Of a stretch of 64,000 nt of DNA, positions 36,449 to 45,650 are shown piece after piece. Below the pieces are notes generated by a model, which ran no database searches, was not told where the DNA came from, and saw only the letters and a program-made list of their open reading frames with translations. The position numbers and the translations under genes are program-made. Each line of letters opens with the position of its first letter. Positions within the stretch are counted from its first letter, which is position 1. The stretch comes from Domibacillus robiginosus (lineage in GTDB: Bacteria; Bacillota; Bacilli; Bacillales; Domibacillaceae): NCBI RefSeq assembly GCF_000966195.1, contig NZ_LAHL01000009.1, forward strand, positions 1 to 64,000, in the 5' to 3' direction.

Positions 36449-36997
36449 ATGGAAGACACGATACACACAGAACATACTTATACATTCGATGTAAACAACA
36501 CCGAATTAGTGATCATAGACAAATCATATGCCGGCTGCTTTCGCAAGTTTTGGGATTACTTCATCAAATATGATGTAAACAAAACCGTTAAAATCATCGA
36601 GAAAGCAGGCATCCGCACAAGCGAGTCAGATTTATTCATCGCAAAAAACGGCAGTAAAAAGAAAAATATTCCTTTGGTTGAAGGGCGCTGGATTTACACA
36701 CATTTAAATCCCCAGGCCATGGAACGTGTTTATGAAAAATTTATTTCGGCATGGAAGGAAGAACCAGAAGAAACGGAGCTGGAAACAAATAGCGATGTAA
36801 CCGGAGAAAAACCGGGACTAAAAAACATCTATAAAAAATCACTTGCCATGGACTTGATCAGGAAAGGCCATGATTTAGAGCATACAATGCGAAACCGCAA
36901 CAATCCCAAGTATCAGGTGTTTGTTTTTATTGATACGCCTGATTTAAGAAAAGACATTTGTCATATTCAGGGAATCACATACGTGGATGAAAAGTAA
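36449..36997 (+). CDS. Hypothetical protein, 182 aa
   Basis: The ATG at 36449 has AGGAGGG about 10 nt upstream. A soluble protein with a central SAW-like segment (VYEKFISAWKEEPEE) and a C-terminal strand (KYQVFVFIDTPDLRKDI). No recognised domain. Composition is more AT-rich than the backbone. No terminator is obvious until 37221. Confidence 0.62.
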   Translation: MEDTIHTEHTYTFDVNNTELVIIDKSYAGCFRKFWDYFIKYDVNKTVKIIEKAGIRTSESDLFIAKNGSKKKNIPLVEGRWIYTHLNPQAMERVYEKFISAWKEEPEETELETNSDVTGEKPGLKNIYKKSLAMDLIRKGHDLEHTMRNRNNPKYQVFVFIDTPDLRKDICHIQGITYVDEK

Positions 36998-37071
36998 GCG
37001 GGTATGGAACGTAAAAAAGAGCAGCCAAAAAGTTGTCTAACGTTTTGGAGAGGATCATCAAAACCATCAAT

Positions 37072-37185
37072 CTATTCTTCTTCCAAAGACGGCAGTACTT
37101 CCCCAATCTCAGCCTGGCACTGCATGACCACTGTACATTCGGAAAAAGCCGCATTTGCTTCCATGTCGATTAACTTGACGTACAT
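37072..37185 (-). pseudogene. Possible gene relic (minus strand, 37 codons)
   Basis: A protein-like frame (YVKLIDMEANAAFSECTVVM then QCQAEIGEVLPSLEEE) stays open upstream through KRVTAI before a stop. Start and ribosome site are poor. The plus-strand ORF at 37004-37234 appears to be its shadow. Probably the tail of a lost gene. Confidence 0.35.
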
Positions 37186-37220
37186 GATGGCTGTTACCCT
37201 TTTACTTGAGGCAAAGAAAG

Positions 37221-37244
37221 ACTCTCAGCGATGAGAGTTTTTTT
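37221..37244 (+). terminator. Terminator-like hairpin
   Basis: ACTCTC AGCGAT GAGAGT stem-loop followed by seven T. It is the first terminator downstream of the 36449 gene. Confidence 0.65.
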
Positions 37245-37480
37245 GTGAATACATAGCCGTAAAAGCTTTGTGCGGGAAGATCTGGAAACAAACTGCCCTC
37301 TTCCTACATCCAGTACTGCTTCAAGTAACAGGCAGCCTTCTGCATGAGTTAATTGCTCCCTTTGTTTAAGAATAGGTATGATAAATAGACGACCGTTTTG
37401 GGCGTTTTTTGCTTATGCAGTTATTTTCATCATTCTTCTTCGCTTGTATATAACACCGAGAATATCAAAAACGTTTTTTC
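37245..37480. other. Non-coding stretch, nothing recognised
   Basis: A plus-strand frame at 37378 (PFWAFFAYAVIFIILLRLY) has no ribosome site and overlaps the relic on the other strand, so it is not called. Confidence 0.4.
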
Positions 37481-37642
37481 TCATACCGGCGGGATTTTCG
37501 TCCTTTTTTCCAAAAGCTTGTACAAACGACGCAGTATGCCTGTTAATGGCTGAATACCCTGTTGAATAGCTTGATACAGAAGCGGCAAGTAGTCTTGTAT
37601 CATATAAATTGGTTTGTATTCACTCAGTTCCTTTTTGCGTTT
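37481..37642 (-). pseudogene. Possible gene relic (minus strand, about 53 codons)
   Basis: The frame reads [20 protein letters not shown] then [20 protein letters not shown] before TGA. It looks like real protein but has a stop just upstream and no start with a ribosome site, apart from a bare internal ATG at 37601-37603. Family not recognised; likely a decayed gene end. Confidence 0.35.
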
Positions 37643-37801
37643 TCACGGGGGCAATATGGCTGCGGTCTAGATTTATTAAAAAGTTTACTCACCCAAAACA
37701 AATTCTGATTATTTATGATAAAGATTGATAGGATATTGTAAAGTAATGTACCTAATGAAAAAGGGCGGTTCGTTGAGAAGAGACAAAGTTTCTTTTTATA
37801 T

Positions 37802-37832
37802 TTGTTGTAAATACAACAAAAAGTATTATAAT
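37802..37832 (+). promoter_or_regulatory. Palindromic operator overlapping the paiA promoter
   Basis: A perfect dyad TTGTTGTAAATACAACAA (37802-37819) precedes TATAAT (37827-37832). TTGTAA at 37805-37810 lies 16 nt before that -10, so a repressor bound to the dyad would cover the -35 region. The regulator is unknown. Confidence 0.6.
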
Positions 37833-37838
37833 AAATGA

Positions 37839-38411
<573 letters not shown>

Positions 38412-38668
38412 TTTTTTGAAATGAAAGCTGTATAAACACCCGTTCGAGTGCAGGCGAGAACTCTGCCGCGTATCAGACTGCAAATCCTCTCCCTCACCAC
38501 GTTTGCCGGCAGACCAGGTGCCCCCTTCTCCCTCCAGCGCCGTGTCGTTTTCATGAACTCTTTTATTACGAAAGCACCGTCCGAACCCTCCGGAAAATAA
38601 AACGAGATTAAGGGAACAAAGGGTCCCTCTTTGTGCTATACTATTGGACGGTGAAGGAGATGATCGGC
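38412..38668. other. Intergenic region with a hairpin and promoter before the MATE gene
   Basis: Downstream of paiA the sequence is GC-richer. ACAAAG and CTTTGT around GGGTCCCT form a hairpin near 38618-38638, followed by TATACT (38638-38643), a plausible -10. No ORF is supported. Confidence 0.4.
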
Positions 38669-40027
38669 TTGATTGAAACGGCCACAACGCGCGCCAAGGT
38701 GCGCCAGTTTTTATTTATTTTAATTCCTATTCTCGTCACGCAGATTGCCATGTTTTCGATGACATTTTTTGATACGATCATGTCGGGGCATTACAGTGCG
38801 GACGATCTGGCTGGTGTGGCGGTCGGCTCCTCTCTTTGGATGCCGGTTTACACAGGCCTGAGTGGTATTTTGCTGTCGATTACGCCCATTGTCGGCCATT
38901 TGATGGGCAGCAGCCGTCGGGAGGAAGCGTCATTCTCGGTAATGCAGGGGATTTATGTGGCGCTGATCATATCAGCTCTTACCTATGCGCTCGGCTTTGT
39001 GCTGCTGGAGCCGGTGCTTGGGCTGATGAATTTAACCGATAATGTCCGCCGTATTGCATACGAGTACGTGATCGGGCTGTCATTCGGGATCCTGCCGCTT
39101 TTTTTAACAGCGGTCCTGCGCGGGTTTATTGATGCACTGGGGATGACCCGCACATCGATGATCATTACCGTCATGACCTTGCCGGTTAATGTAGCGTTTA
39201 ACTTTCTGCTTATTTACGGGAAATTCGGTTTTCCAGAGCTCGGCGGCGTTGGCTCCGGCTACGCATCTGCGATCAGCTACTGGCTTATCTTCCTGCTGGC
39301 GGTCTGGATCGTCTGGCGCAAGGAGCCGTTTTCTGCTTTCAGGCTGTTTGCGCGTTTTCCGCGTGCATCCCTTGCAAAGTGGAAGGAAATTTTGCTGCTG
39401 GGGCTTCCAATCGGACTGTCGATCTTTTTTGAAACGAGCATTTTTTCCGCTGTGACACTGCTAATGAGTGAATACAGCACCAATGTCATTGCAGCCCATC
39501 AGGCGGCCCTAAACTTCGCTTCACTGACGTATATGATTCCGCTCAGCATTTCGATGGCACTTACGATTGTGATCGGCTTTGAAGCGGGTGCCGGACGGTA
39601 TCACGACGCACGCCGCTACAGCGTGATTGGCATTACAACAGCGGTTGGCATTGCAGCACTCGGCACGGTGATTATCTTTACATTCCGTGACGCTATTGCT
39701 CATTTGTATTCAACCGACTCCGAGGTGCTCAAGCTGACCGCTTCTTTTTTACTGTATGCGGCTCTTTTTCAGCTTTCGGATGCCGTACAGGCGCCGGTGC
39801 AGGGAGCGCTTCGCGGCTATAAGGATGTGAATGTCACGTTTATGATGACAATGATCAGCTATTGGGTCATCGGACTGCCGCTTGGCTGGGCACTTGCCCG
39901 CTGGACGGACTGGGGGGCGTACGGCTATTGGATCGGCTTAATTACCGGCTTAACCTGCGGTGCCATCACTCTGTCCGTGCGTCTGCGCATGGTTCAGCGC
40001 CAAAAAACATCACGCCAGGCTACGTGA
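38669..40027 (+). CDS. MATE-family multidrug efflux transporter
   Basis: 452 residues from TTG at 38669, which has GAAGGAG 9 nt upstream; the longer frame starts without a ribosome site. Twelve hydrophobic segments and MATE signatures: FILIPILVTQIAMFSMTFFD, MSGHYSADDLAGVAVGSSLW, GFIDALGMTRTSM and ALNFASLTYMIPLSIS. It exports cationic drugs in exchange for Na+ or H+. Closest in feel to B. subtilis NorM/YojI. The last codons (KTSRQAT) lie inside a hairpin at 40002-40032 that duplicates the terminator at 40064-40098. Confidence 0.9.
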   Translation: MIETATTRAKVRQFLFILIPILVTQIAMFSMTFFDTIMSGHYSADDLAGVAVGSSLWMPVYTGLSGILLSITPIVGHLMGSSRREEASFSVMQGIYVALIISALTYALGFVLLEPVLGLMNLTDNVRRIAYEYVIGLSFGILPLFLTAVLRGFIDALGMTRTSMIITVMTLPVNVAFNFLLIYGKFGFPELGGVGSGYASAISYWLIFLLAVWIVWRKEPFSAFRLFARFPRASLAKWKEILLLGLPIGLSIFFETSIFSAVTLLMSEYSTNVIAAHQAALNFASLTYMIPLSISMALTIVIGFEAGAGRYHDARRYSVIGITTAVGIAALGTVIIFTFRDAIAHLYSTDSEVLKLTASFLLYAALFQLSDAVQAPVQGALRGYKDVNVTFMMTMISYWVIGLPLGWALARWTDWGAYGYWIGLITGLTCGAITLSVRLRMVQRQKTSRQAT

Positions 40028-40032
40028 TGCTT
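40002..40032 (+). terminator. Hairpin overlapping the MATE stop codon, left copy
   Basis: AACATCACG pairs with CGTGATGCTT; the stop codon TGA lies at 40025-40027. Same stem as the hairpin at 40064-40098. Confidence 0.6.
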
Positions 40033-40063
40033 CAGGCTGCTTTTTAACTCTATCTACACTCTT
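40033..40063. repeat. Short remnant of the intergenic repeat family (R6)
   Basis: About 31 bp between two copies of the same hairpin. It begins CAGG and ends CTATCTACACTCTTAA, matching the R5 right end (TTTGTCTACACTCTCAA). It looks like an internally deleted element. Confidence 0.5.
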
Positions 40064-40098
40064 AAACATCACGCTAAATCGCGTGATGTTTTTTTTTG
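40064..40098 (+). terminator. Terminator of the MATE gene, right copy
   Basis: AACATCACGC pairs with GCGTGATGTT around TAAATC, followed by a long T run. Confidence 0.85.
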
Positions 40099-40130
40099 CA
40101 AATGCAAAAAGCCAGTGCAAAAGCACCAGC

Positions 40131-40472
40131 TTAAATGGAGCCATCCATGCAAATAAAGCCTTTGACACGAATGTTGTATTTTTTCAACAGGCGGACTGAA
40201 AAATTCCGTTCTACTGCTGAAGCAGCGGCGATATATACTTCCTGGCCGCCAAATTTACCTGCATTGCGCGGAATATAGCCGCATGGAATAAGCTCTGCTC
40301 CTTCGAGCGGAAGCCGGTTCGCTTCCTGCCAGTCCCGAACATCAATAACGGGATGCCCGTCTGCTTCCTCGGGCAGAATGCGTTTTACTTTCACCGGCCA
40401 ATAACGCTTATAGCCAATGAGCAGTACCTCTGCTAATATAAGCACTGCCACGGCCGTGATCACTACCGCCAT
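40131..40472 (-). CDS. Membrane-anchored rhodanese-like protein lacking the catalytic Cys
   Basis: 113 residues; ATG after GGAGGG at 8 nt. An N-terminal membrane helix (VVITAVAVLILAEVLLIGY) precedes a short rhodanese-like fold: ADGHPVIDVRDWQEANRL, then VYIAAASAVER where the sulfurtransferase loop would have CxxxxR. The active-site Cys is missing, so it is probably a non-catalytic relative. Cysteines at LIPCGY and FICMDG are outside the loop. Confidence 0.68.
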   Translation of the reverse strand: MAVVITAVAVLILAEVLLIGYKRYWPVKVKRILPEEADGHPVIDVRDWQEANRLPLEGAELIPCGYIPRNAGKFGGQEVYIAAASAVERNFSVRLLKKYNIRVKGFICMDGSI

Positions 40473-40527
40473 CTTTGCTTCCCTCCATCCATTTCCTGCT
40501 TTATTTTATACGCGACAGGGTATAAAA

Positions 40528-40770
40528 TCAATCCTTTTGTTTGATTTCGTCAAAACTGTCCAAATAAACTGAAAGTAACGTCACTTTTTCTGTATCCGTT
40601 AAAGATGATGCGCAAACCCGCCGAACCGCCTCGATCAATTTTTGTTCCGGCTCCCTGCGAAGGCGCGGATGGTTTAATTTATCTTCAAGCTCGTTTTTTA
40701 TGGCTTCATCAATATCCGTAAATGTGCGTCCTTTCCATAGCGCTTCATATAATACATGCCAATCTGCCAA
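40528..40770 (-). CDS. Small hypothetical protein, 80 aa
   Basis: TTG start at 40768-40770 with AAAGGAGGG 6 nt upstream. A charged helical protein (DIDEAIKNELEDKLNH, LIEAVRRVCASSLTDTEKV). No recognised family. It sits 56 bp upstream of the rhodanese-like gene on the same strand, so the two may be cotranscribed. Confidence 0.65.
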   Translation of the reverse strand: MADWHVLYEALWKGRTFTDIDEAIKNELEDKLNHPRLRREPEQKLIEAVRRVCASSLTDTEKVTLLSVYLDSFDEIKQKD

Positions 40771-40860
40771 AAAAGACCCTCCTTTATGACCCGATTTTTA
40801 TTTTATGCTTCTTTTCCTTATTTGGCCAGAGGCAAATACATATTCGCTCCCTGCATGTAC

Positions 40861-40893
40861 AAAAAAGCCTCTCCTTCAAAAGGAGAGGCTTTG
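40861..40893 (-). terminator. Terminator of ctpA
   Basis: AAAGCCTCTCCTT and AAGGAGAGGCTTT form a perfect stem, 2 bp past the stop, with T run on the minus strand. Confidence 0.88.
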
Positions 40894-40894
40894 C

Positions 40895-42337
40895 TTATTT
40901 GATTTTTGCCTGCACGGACTGAATCGCCCGGTTCAGCTGCGTATCATTTTGTTCAAGCTTTAAGCGAAGGTTTTCCATCAGCTTCGTCGTTGAAGCACCC
41001 GTTAGAATTCCGGTTTCTTCTAGCTTCGCAGACTGCTGAAATTCTTTTACAGCACTTTCTGTTTCTTCATCAAAATAACCGTCTGCTTTGCCCGGGTCAT
41101 AGCCAAGGGCTGACAGCATTTGTTCGGCTGTTTTTACTTCGTCTGACATCGTTTCAAGCTGCAGCTTCGATTCCGGATTAATATACATTAAATTCGCATA
41201 ATCAGGAAGTGCTACGGCCGCATCCGGCTTAATGCCTTTTTTGTGAATCCACGTCCCATCCGGTGTCAGCCATTTGGCTGTCGTCAGCTTTAAGTTGGAG
41301 CTGTCGCTGAAATCCTCGGCCGACTGAACGGTTCCTTTTCCGAAGGATTTTTCACCAATCAGTGGAATATCAGCTGACTCATTCAAGGCTGCGGCCATAA
41401 TTTCTGCCGCGCTGGCGCTGCCGCTGTCAATGAGTACGGCAGTTGGCACATCCAATTTTTCGCCGCCTTCTGCTTTGTACGCCTCCGTTTTGCCGCCGGA
41501 TTCAATTTGCAAAATGTTTTCGCCTTCCGGTACGAAAAGATTGGTCATTTTGATCGCCTGGTCGAGCAAACCACCTGGATTCTGGCGAAGGTCAAGAACG
41601 AGACCTTTCATACCTTTCTTTTCCATGTCGTCAATGGCTGTTTGAAACTCTTCAGCCGTATGCTCGGAAAAGCTCGTTACTTGAATATGGGCAATTTTGT
41701 TTTTATCCATTTCCGCGTACACCGTTTCAATCGGAATATCGTCGCGGACAATCGTCATCTTTTGCGGTTTTTCCGTTCCGGCTTTTCGTACTTCCAGTGT
41801 CACCTTTGATCCTTTTTCACCGCGGATTAACAGCACGGCTTCTGATGCACTCATGCCTTGAATACTTTTTCCATCCACGGAAAGAATCATATCGTTCGGC
41901 TTTAAGCCCGCTTTTTCGGCAGGAGAGCCTTTGATCGGTGAGACGACGACAATATAGCCATCCTGCTCCTGCACCTCGGCGCCGATTCCCTGGAATGAGC
42001 TTGATACTTCTTCATGGAACTGAGACGCTTCTTCTTTATCCATATAATCTGAATAAGGGTCCTTCAGTGAATCAATCATGCCGTTAATGGCACCGTTGAC
42101 GAGCGTTTCCTGATCCACTTCTTCATAATATGTGTTTTGAATTTTGTCGTATGCTTCATATAATTTACTGAATTCTGACCGGTCCGGTGCGCCAACCTCG
42201 ACCGCTTTCTCGTCACCGAAAGCGAGCGTAAGTGTTGTCACTGCCGCCGTAATGAACACGAGCGCAAAAATCATGATAATAAACGGAAATCGTTTTATTT
42301 TGACGTAATGGCCCTGCTCCGGCTTTTCTTCTTCCAT
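40895..42337 (-). CDS. ctpA: Carboxy-terminal processing serine peptidase (S41, CtpA-like)
   Basis: 480 residues from the ATG at 42335-42337 (GGGGAA upstream); a slightly longer start exists at 42358. One N-terminal membrane helix (FPFIIMIFALVFITAAVTTL), a PDZ domain (about 105-190: VVSPIKGSPAEKAGLKPND), the S41 protease core with the Ser motif DSGSASAAEIMAAAL and the Lys motif SFGKGTVQ, and a C-terminal peptidoglycan-binding domain (about 410-465). It acts outside the membrane, cutting exported proteins. Strongly similar in order and motifs to B. subtilis CtpA. Single-gene unit. Confidence 0.9.
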   Translation of the reverse strand: MEEEKPEQGHYVKIKRFPFIIMIFALVFITAAVTTLTLAFGDEKAVEVGAPDRSEFSKLYEAYDKIQNTYYEEVDQETLVNGAINGMIDSLKDPYSDYMDKEEASQFHEEVSSSFQGIGAEVQEQDGYIVVVSPIKGSPAEKAGLKPNDMILSVDGKSIQGMSASEAVLLIRGEKGSKVTLEVRKAGTEKPQKMTIVRDDIPIETVYAEMDKNKIAHIQVTSFSEHTAEEFQTAIDDMEKKGMKGLVLDLRQNPGGLLDQAIKMTNLFVPEGENILQIESGGKTEAYKAEGGEKLDVPTAVLIDSGSASAAEIMAAALNESADIPLIGEKSFGKGTVQSAEDFSDSSNLKLTTAKWLTPDGTWIHKKGIKPDAAVALPDYANLMYINPESKLQLETMSDEVKTAEQMLSALGYDPGKADGYFDEETESAVKEFQQSAKLEETGILTGASTTKLMENLRLKLEQNDTQLNRAIQSVQAKIK

Positions 42338-42419
42338 TTTGTTCCCCGCTTTCATCATCTATGTACACTGATCTTTTCATTTTAGCAGTTTTCGTCGTTT
42401 TTTGAAAACAAAAACATAC

Positions 42420-42451
42420 TAAAAAAAGCCGGCGGACCATTCCGCCGGTTA
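42420..42451 (-). terminator. Terminator of the carboxypeptidase gene
   Basis: AACCGGCGGAATGGTCCGCCGGCTT on the minus strand is a near-perfect stem followed by seven T, about 30 bp past the stop. Confidence 0.85.
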
Positions 42452-42480
42452 AAGAATAACAAAATAAGGAAGCCGGCTGC

Positions 42481-43257
42481 TTACTCTGCCGGTTTCACCT
42501 GTTTAAAGTAGTCTTCCAATGTCCAGTCGTTTTTATAAATCATAGCTGCGGCTTCTTTGCCGATATAACGAAAATGCCACGGTTCATAAATGTACTGGGT
42601 AATGTCTTCCTTGCCTTTCGGATAACGCAGGATAAAACCGTATTCATGCGCGTGATCCTTCAGCCAGCGGCCTTCCTCGGTCGCTTCAAAGGCTTCATTT
42701 AACTCAAACTGGTTGCTTTCAGAAGAAATATCCATGGCAAGACCCGACTGGTGCTCACTCATGCCGGGCGGCGCGATTGATTTTAATGCCTGCTCCCTGC
42801 TGCTGGCGGCAGCGCCTGCTGCTAAAATTTCTTCCTGACGGCTGTAGGAGCGGTAGCCCGAAACAGCAAACAAATAAATCCCGTCTTCTTCGGCTCCTTT
42901 AAACATTGTTTCAAGTGCCGAAGCCGCTTCCCTTCTCATATAGCTTTTTTCAATGTCCTGGTCACCGAATGAATATTTCACATTTGGACGGACCAAATCC
43001 GGCGGACTGTAATCCGAAGGCAGCGCAAATTCTTTGTTCACAAGCACCATCATGTTTTCCGGGTTTTGAATTTCCTGCACACCGTCCACCTCTTTCAATT
43101 GATTGAAATACGATGCGTCAATCACCGGACCGGTTTCTTCCTTGACCGTTTCTTCTTGGGGTGCGTTTTGTTCACTTTCTTTTACAGGTTCTTCTTTTTC
43201 AGACGTACAGCCGGCGAGCATCAATGCCGCTGCCAGCGTTAAAGCAGTTTTTCTCAT
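42481..43257 (-). CDS. VanY/LdcB-type D,D- or L,D-carboxypeptidase lipoprotein
   Basis: 258 residues. Lipobox LMLAGC marks a membrane lipoprotein, followed by an acidic linker and an M15B domain with the zinc and active-site motifs [23 protein letters not shown] and EPWHFRYIG. It trims the terminal residue of peptidoglycan stem peptides. Its start overlaps deoD's stop (ATGA), so the two are one transcript, an unusual pairing of nucleoside salvage with wall maintenance that also occurs in other Bacilli. Confidence 0.88.
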   Translation of the reverse strand: MRKTALTLAAALMLAGCTSEKEEPVKESEQNAPQEETVKEETGPVIDASYFNQLKEVDGVQEIQNPENMMVLVNKEFALPSDYSPPDLVRPNVKYSFGDQDIEKSYMRREAASALETMFKGAEEDGIYLFAVSGYRSYSRQEEILAAGAAASSREQALKSIAPPGMSEHQSGLAMDISSESNQFELNEAFEATEEGRWLKDHAHEYGFILRYPKGKEDITQYIYEPWHFRYIGKEAAAMIYKNDWTLEDYFKQVKPAE

Positions 43258-43961
43258 TTCGCCTGAACCGCCGCATCCAGCGCCACTTCGATCATTTCAT
43301 TAAAGGTCGTCTGGCGTTCTTCTGATGTCGTTTCTTCACCTGTCACAATATGGTCGCTTACCGTTAAAACAGACAGGGCGCGTCGGCCGAATTTAGCAGC
43401 CAGCGTATAAAGCGCCGTCGTTTCCATTTCAATAGCCAAAATGCCGTACTGAGCCCATTTTTTATGGTCTGCATTGTCATTGTAAAATTGATCTGCTGTA
43501 AAAACACTGCCCACTTTGAGCTGCAGGCCTTTTTCGGTTCCTGCGTCATGTGCGGCTTTTAAAAGCGACCAATCCGCAGTCGGTGCATAATCGATTCCCG
43601 GGAATGTCACGCGGTTCATGCTGGAATCCGTTGATGACGTCATCGCTAAAATCACATCACGTACTTTTACGTCCTGCTGAATGGCTCCGCATGTGCCGAC
43701 CCGAATCAAATTTTTCACGTCGTAGCTTTGAATCAGCTCGTTCACGTAAATCGAAATCGACGGCACACCCATGCCGGTACCCTGAACGGATACCTTCTTA
43801 CCTTTATATGTACCGGTAAAGCCGAGCATACCTCGAACTTCGTTGTAGCAAACTGGATTTTCTAAAAACGTCTCTGCAATGTATTTGGCCCGCAGCGGAT
43901 CTCCCGGAAGCAGGACTGTTTCGGCGATATCGCCTGATTTTGCGCCAATGTGTACACTCAT
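43254..43961 (-). CDS. deoD: Purine nucleoside phosphorylase DeoD
   Basis: 235 residues from the ATG at 43959-43961 (GGAGG at 8 nt). The hexameric PNP family pattern is clear: [43 protein letters not shown] (with phosphate-loop residues), [13 protein letters not shown] and the catalytic Asp in LTVSDHI. It releases purine bases from (deoxy)nucleosides with phosphate. Upstream, a hairpin at about 43985-44022 precedes the ribosome site. Confidence 0.94.
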   Translation of the reverse strand: MSVHIGAKSGDIAETVLLPGDPLRAKYIAETFLENPVCYNEVRGMLGFTGTYKGKKVSVQGTGMGVPSISIYVNELIQSYDVKNLIRVGTCGAIQQDVKVRDVILAMTSSTDSSMNRVTFPGIDYAPTADWSLLKAAHDAGTEKGLQLKVGSVFTADQFYNDNADHKKWAQYGILAIEMETTALYTLAAKFGRRALSVLTVSDHIVTGEETTSEERQTTFNEMIEVALDAAVQAK

Positions 43962-44117
43962 ATTTAATTCCTCCATCAATTAAAATAGGCCAGTGGGACA
44001 GATTCCCATTTAAACTGGCTTTTTTCGGCCCCTATTTTCGTTAAAGGGCCTTCTCTCGCCTGGATGGCTTCTATCTCATTCTATCCCACCTTTGCGGGCA
44101 GTACAAGAATGACCGCA

Positions 44118-44156
44118 CAAGAAAGCCGCCGGCATGTTTGGTGCCGGCGGCTTGCG
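44118..44156 (-). terminator. Terminator of spo0M
   Basis: AAGCCGCCGGCA and TGCCGGCGGCTT form a strong stem about 20 bp past the spo0M stop, with TTTCTTG following on the minus strand. Confidence 0.83.
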
Positions 44157-44175
44157 CCCATCCAATTATCAATGC

Positions 44176-44937
44176 TTAAGCAAAGCGGCGGATGGTTTCA
44201 TCTAGCAGCCTGCGCAGTCCGGAAAGCTGCTGGCGCCCGATACGCAGGCGGACATTGGTTTCGTCTGTACCCATCGCTTCAGACAGAAAGCCGCCAAGAC
44301 CGCGGGCCCGGCGATCCACCTGCAGCAGAACTTCCACTTCATCTTTTGACTGCTGTAGGAATGTTACTTCGAGTTCATCCAGCTTCCCGGCATAAGCGCC
44401 GGTAACCGGAACAAATTCAAACTCCTGGACAAATGGATATTTTGTTAGACGGGCATGTTCACACTCTACCTCACGAAGACGGAAGCCAAGTGCCCGCACG
44501 CCATCAAGCACTTCTTCTGCAATTACAGTAGGCTGTACCTCAATGTAGTCTTTGTCAGAAGGGTCAACCGCCTGCTTGATATCGAGACCGGTCGCCACCC
44601 AGACACGTGTTTTTCCCTGCGTAATCGGCGTTTCATACGGAAGCATCATTTCGAGTGGAAATTCCCGCACTTCACCCGGTTTAATCGTAAACGGTTCATT
44701 TAGCTTTTCCCGCACCACAACGGCTTCATCGACTACTTTGCGGTCATTGGATTCCCGTACATATGTCGTCATGACAGACACGTAAATGGAGTCGACCTCC
44801 TGGGCTACATTTCCACCCTTTACCTCCACAATGCCGCGCATCCTATCACCTGCTGTGTACCTGGCCCGCTCAAGCTTCGTGTCCACCTTTGCATTTCCGA
44901 TCCCAATACTCGCTAGTGCCTTATTAAACAATGCCAT
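44176..44937 (-). CDS. spo0M: Sporulation-control protein Spo0M
   Basis: 253 residues; ATG after GGAGTG. The arrestin-like Spo0M family is recognised from MALFNKALASIGIGNAKVDT, RYTAGDRMRGIVEVKGGN and DSIYVSVMTTYVRE. It modulates early sporulation and cell shape in Bacillus. The C-terminal part (about 195-253) is basic (RRARGLGGFLSEAMG). It supports the view that the organism can sporulate. Confidence 0.92.
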   Translation of the reverse strand: MALFNKALASIGIGNAKVDTKLERARYTAGDRMRGIVEVKGGNVAQEVDSIYVSVMTTYVRESNDRKVVDEAVVVREKLNEPFTIKPGEVREFPLEMMLPYETPITQGKTRVWVATGLDIKQAVDPSDKDYIEVQPTVIAEEVLDGVRALGFRLREVECEHARLTKYPFVQEFEFVPVTGAYAGKLDELEVTFLQQSKDEVEVLLQVDRRARGLGGFLSEAMGTDETNVRLRIGRQQLSGLRRLLDETIRRFA

Positions 44938-44996
44938 CCAGCTTCACTCCATTTCTTTATCGTTGCTTTGTTTTACGCACAACAATCCAAAAAGTT

Positions 44997-45224
44997 TCAC
45001 TGGTTTAACTCATCCTGCGTATATTTTTCCCATGCGTCGTCAAAGACGCTCATCGTCGGCAAATAATCCGTATCCATTTCCAAATACCGGCTCAGCTCAT
45101 CGTAAGAATCGGCTCCTTTCGGAAACGAATGGTCGTCAAAGGCGTGGTTGGCAAAAGCGGCCAGCTCATCCCGCGGCGGCTCTTCCCGGTACTTCATTAA
45201 ATAATGATAAAAAGATTTGTGCAT
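44997..45224 (-). CDS. yozE: YozE family protein (UPF0346)
   Basis: 75 residues; GGGGGG upstream of ATG at 45222-45224. The sequence SFYHYLMKYREEPPRDELAA and DDHSFPKGADSYDELSRYLE is typical of this conserved small acidic Firmicutes family of unknown function. It precedes spo0M by 59 bp on the same strand. Confidence 0.92.
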   Translation of the reverse strand: MHKSFYHYLMKYREEPPRDELAAFANHAFDDHSFPKGADSYDELSRYLEMDTDYLPTMSVFDDAWEKYTQDELNQ

Positions 45225-45242
45225 GCTACTGCCCCCCTTTCA

Positions 45243-45269
45243 AAAAAAAGACCTTAAAAAAGGTCTTTG
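45243..45269 (-). terminator. Terminator hairpin, left of repeat R3
   Basis: AAAGACCTT pairs with AAGGTCTTT. The right arm (CTTAAAAAAGGTCTTTG, 45253-45269) recurs with one change at 45650-45666, at the end of msrB. Confidence 0.75.
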
Positions 45270-45639
45270 CAGTGTGTAGACAAAATCTTTCTCTTTCAAA
45301 AAAAAGAGCTGATAATTGAAGCCTACCGGACTTCGCTCATCCTAAGGTAGTCCAGTGCAAGAGCCTCCTCTTTTAAAAAAAACAGCGTCATTGGGCTGCG
45401 GACTAGCGGCTTCGCTAACAGCAGGGAGCGAACGCTGAACCGAACCAGCCATCGCTTCGCGCTGTCTGTTTCACCCTGTGAGATCGGCTTTGCCGCGAAG
45501 CGGTGAAGACGAGCTCACCGCCTGCCCCTTGGAAAGCGGAGTCCCGCGAATGCCGCTTCTTCTATGCTTCGACTAAGAACAGTCACTAAACATGTAGATT
45601 CTGAGGATGATGCAGCTGGACAACATCATATTTCAACAG
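45270..45639. repeat. Intergenic repeat element R3
   Basis: The left end CAGTGTGTAGACAAAATC matches the R5 end; the right end CATCATATTTCAACAG is the reverse complement of the R1 left end. The core includes GCTCACCGCCTGCCCCTTGG in the orientation opposite to R1. It lies between msrB and yozE, bracketed by a 17-bp repeat from the msrB terminator. Confidence 0.75.
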
Positions 45640-45650
45640 CCTGAACTATC

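Noticed and set aside
37004-37234. 76-codon plus-strand frame
   Set aside because: Looks like the antisense of a more protein-like minus-strand relic and has no good start.
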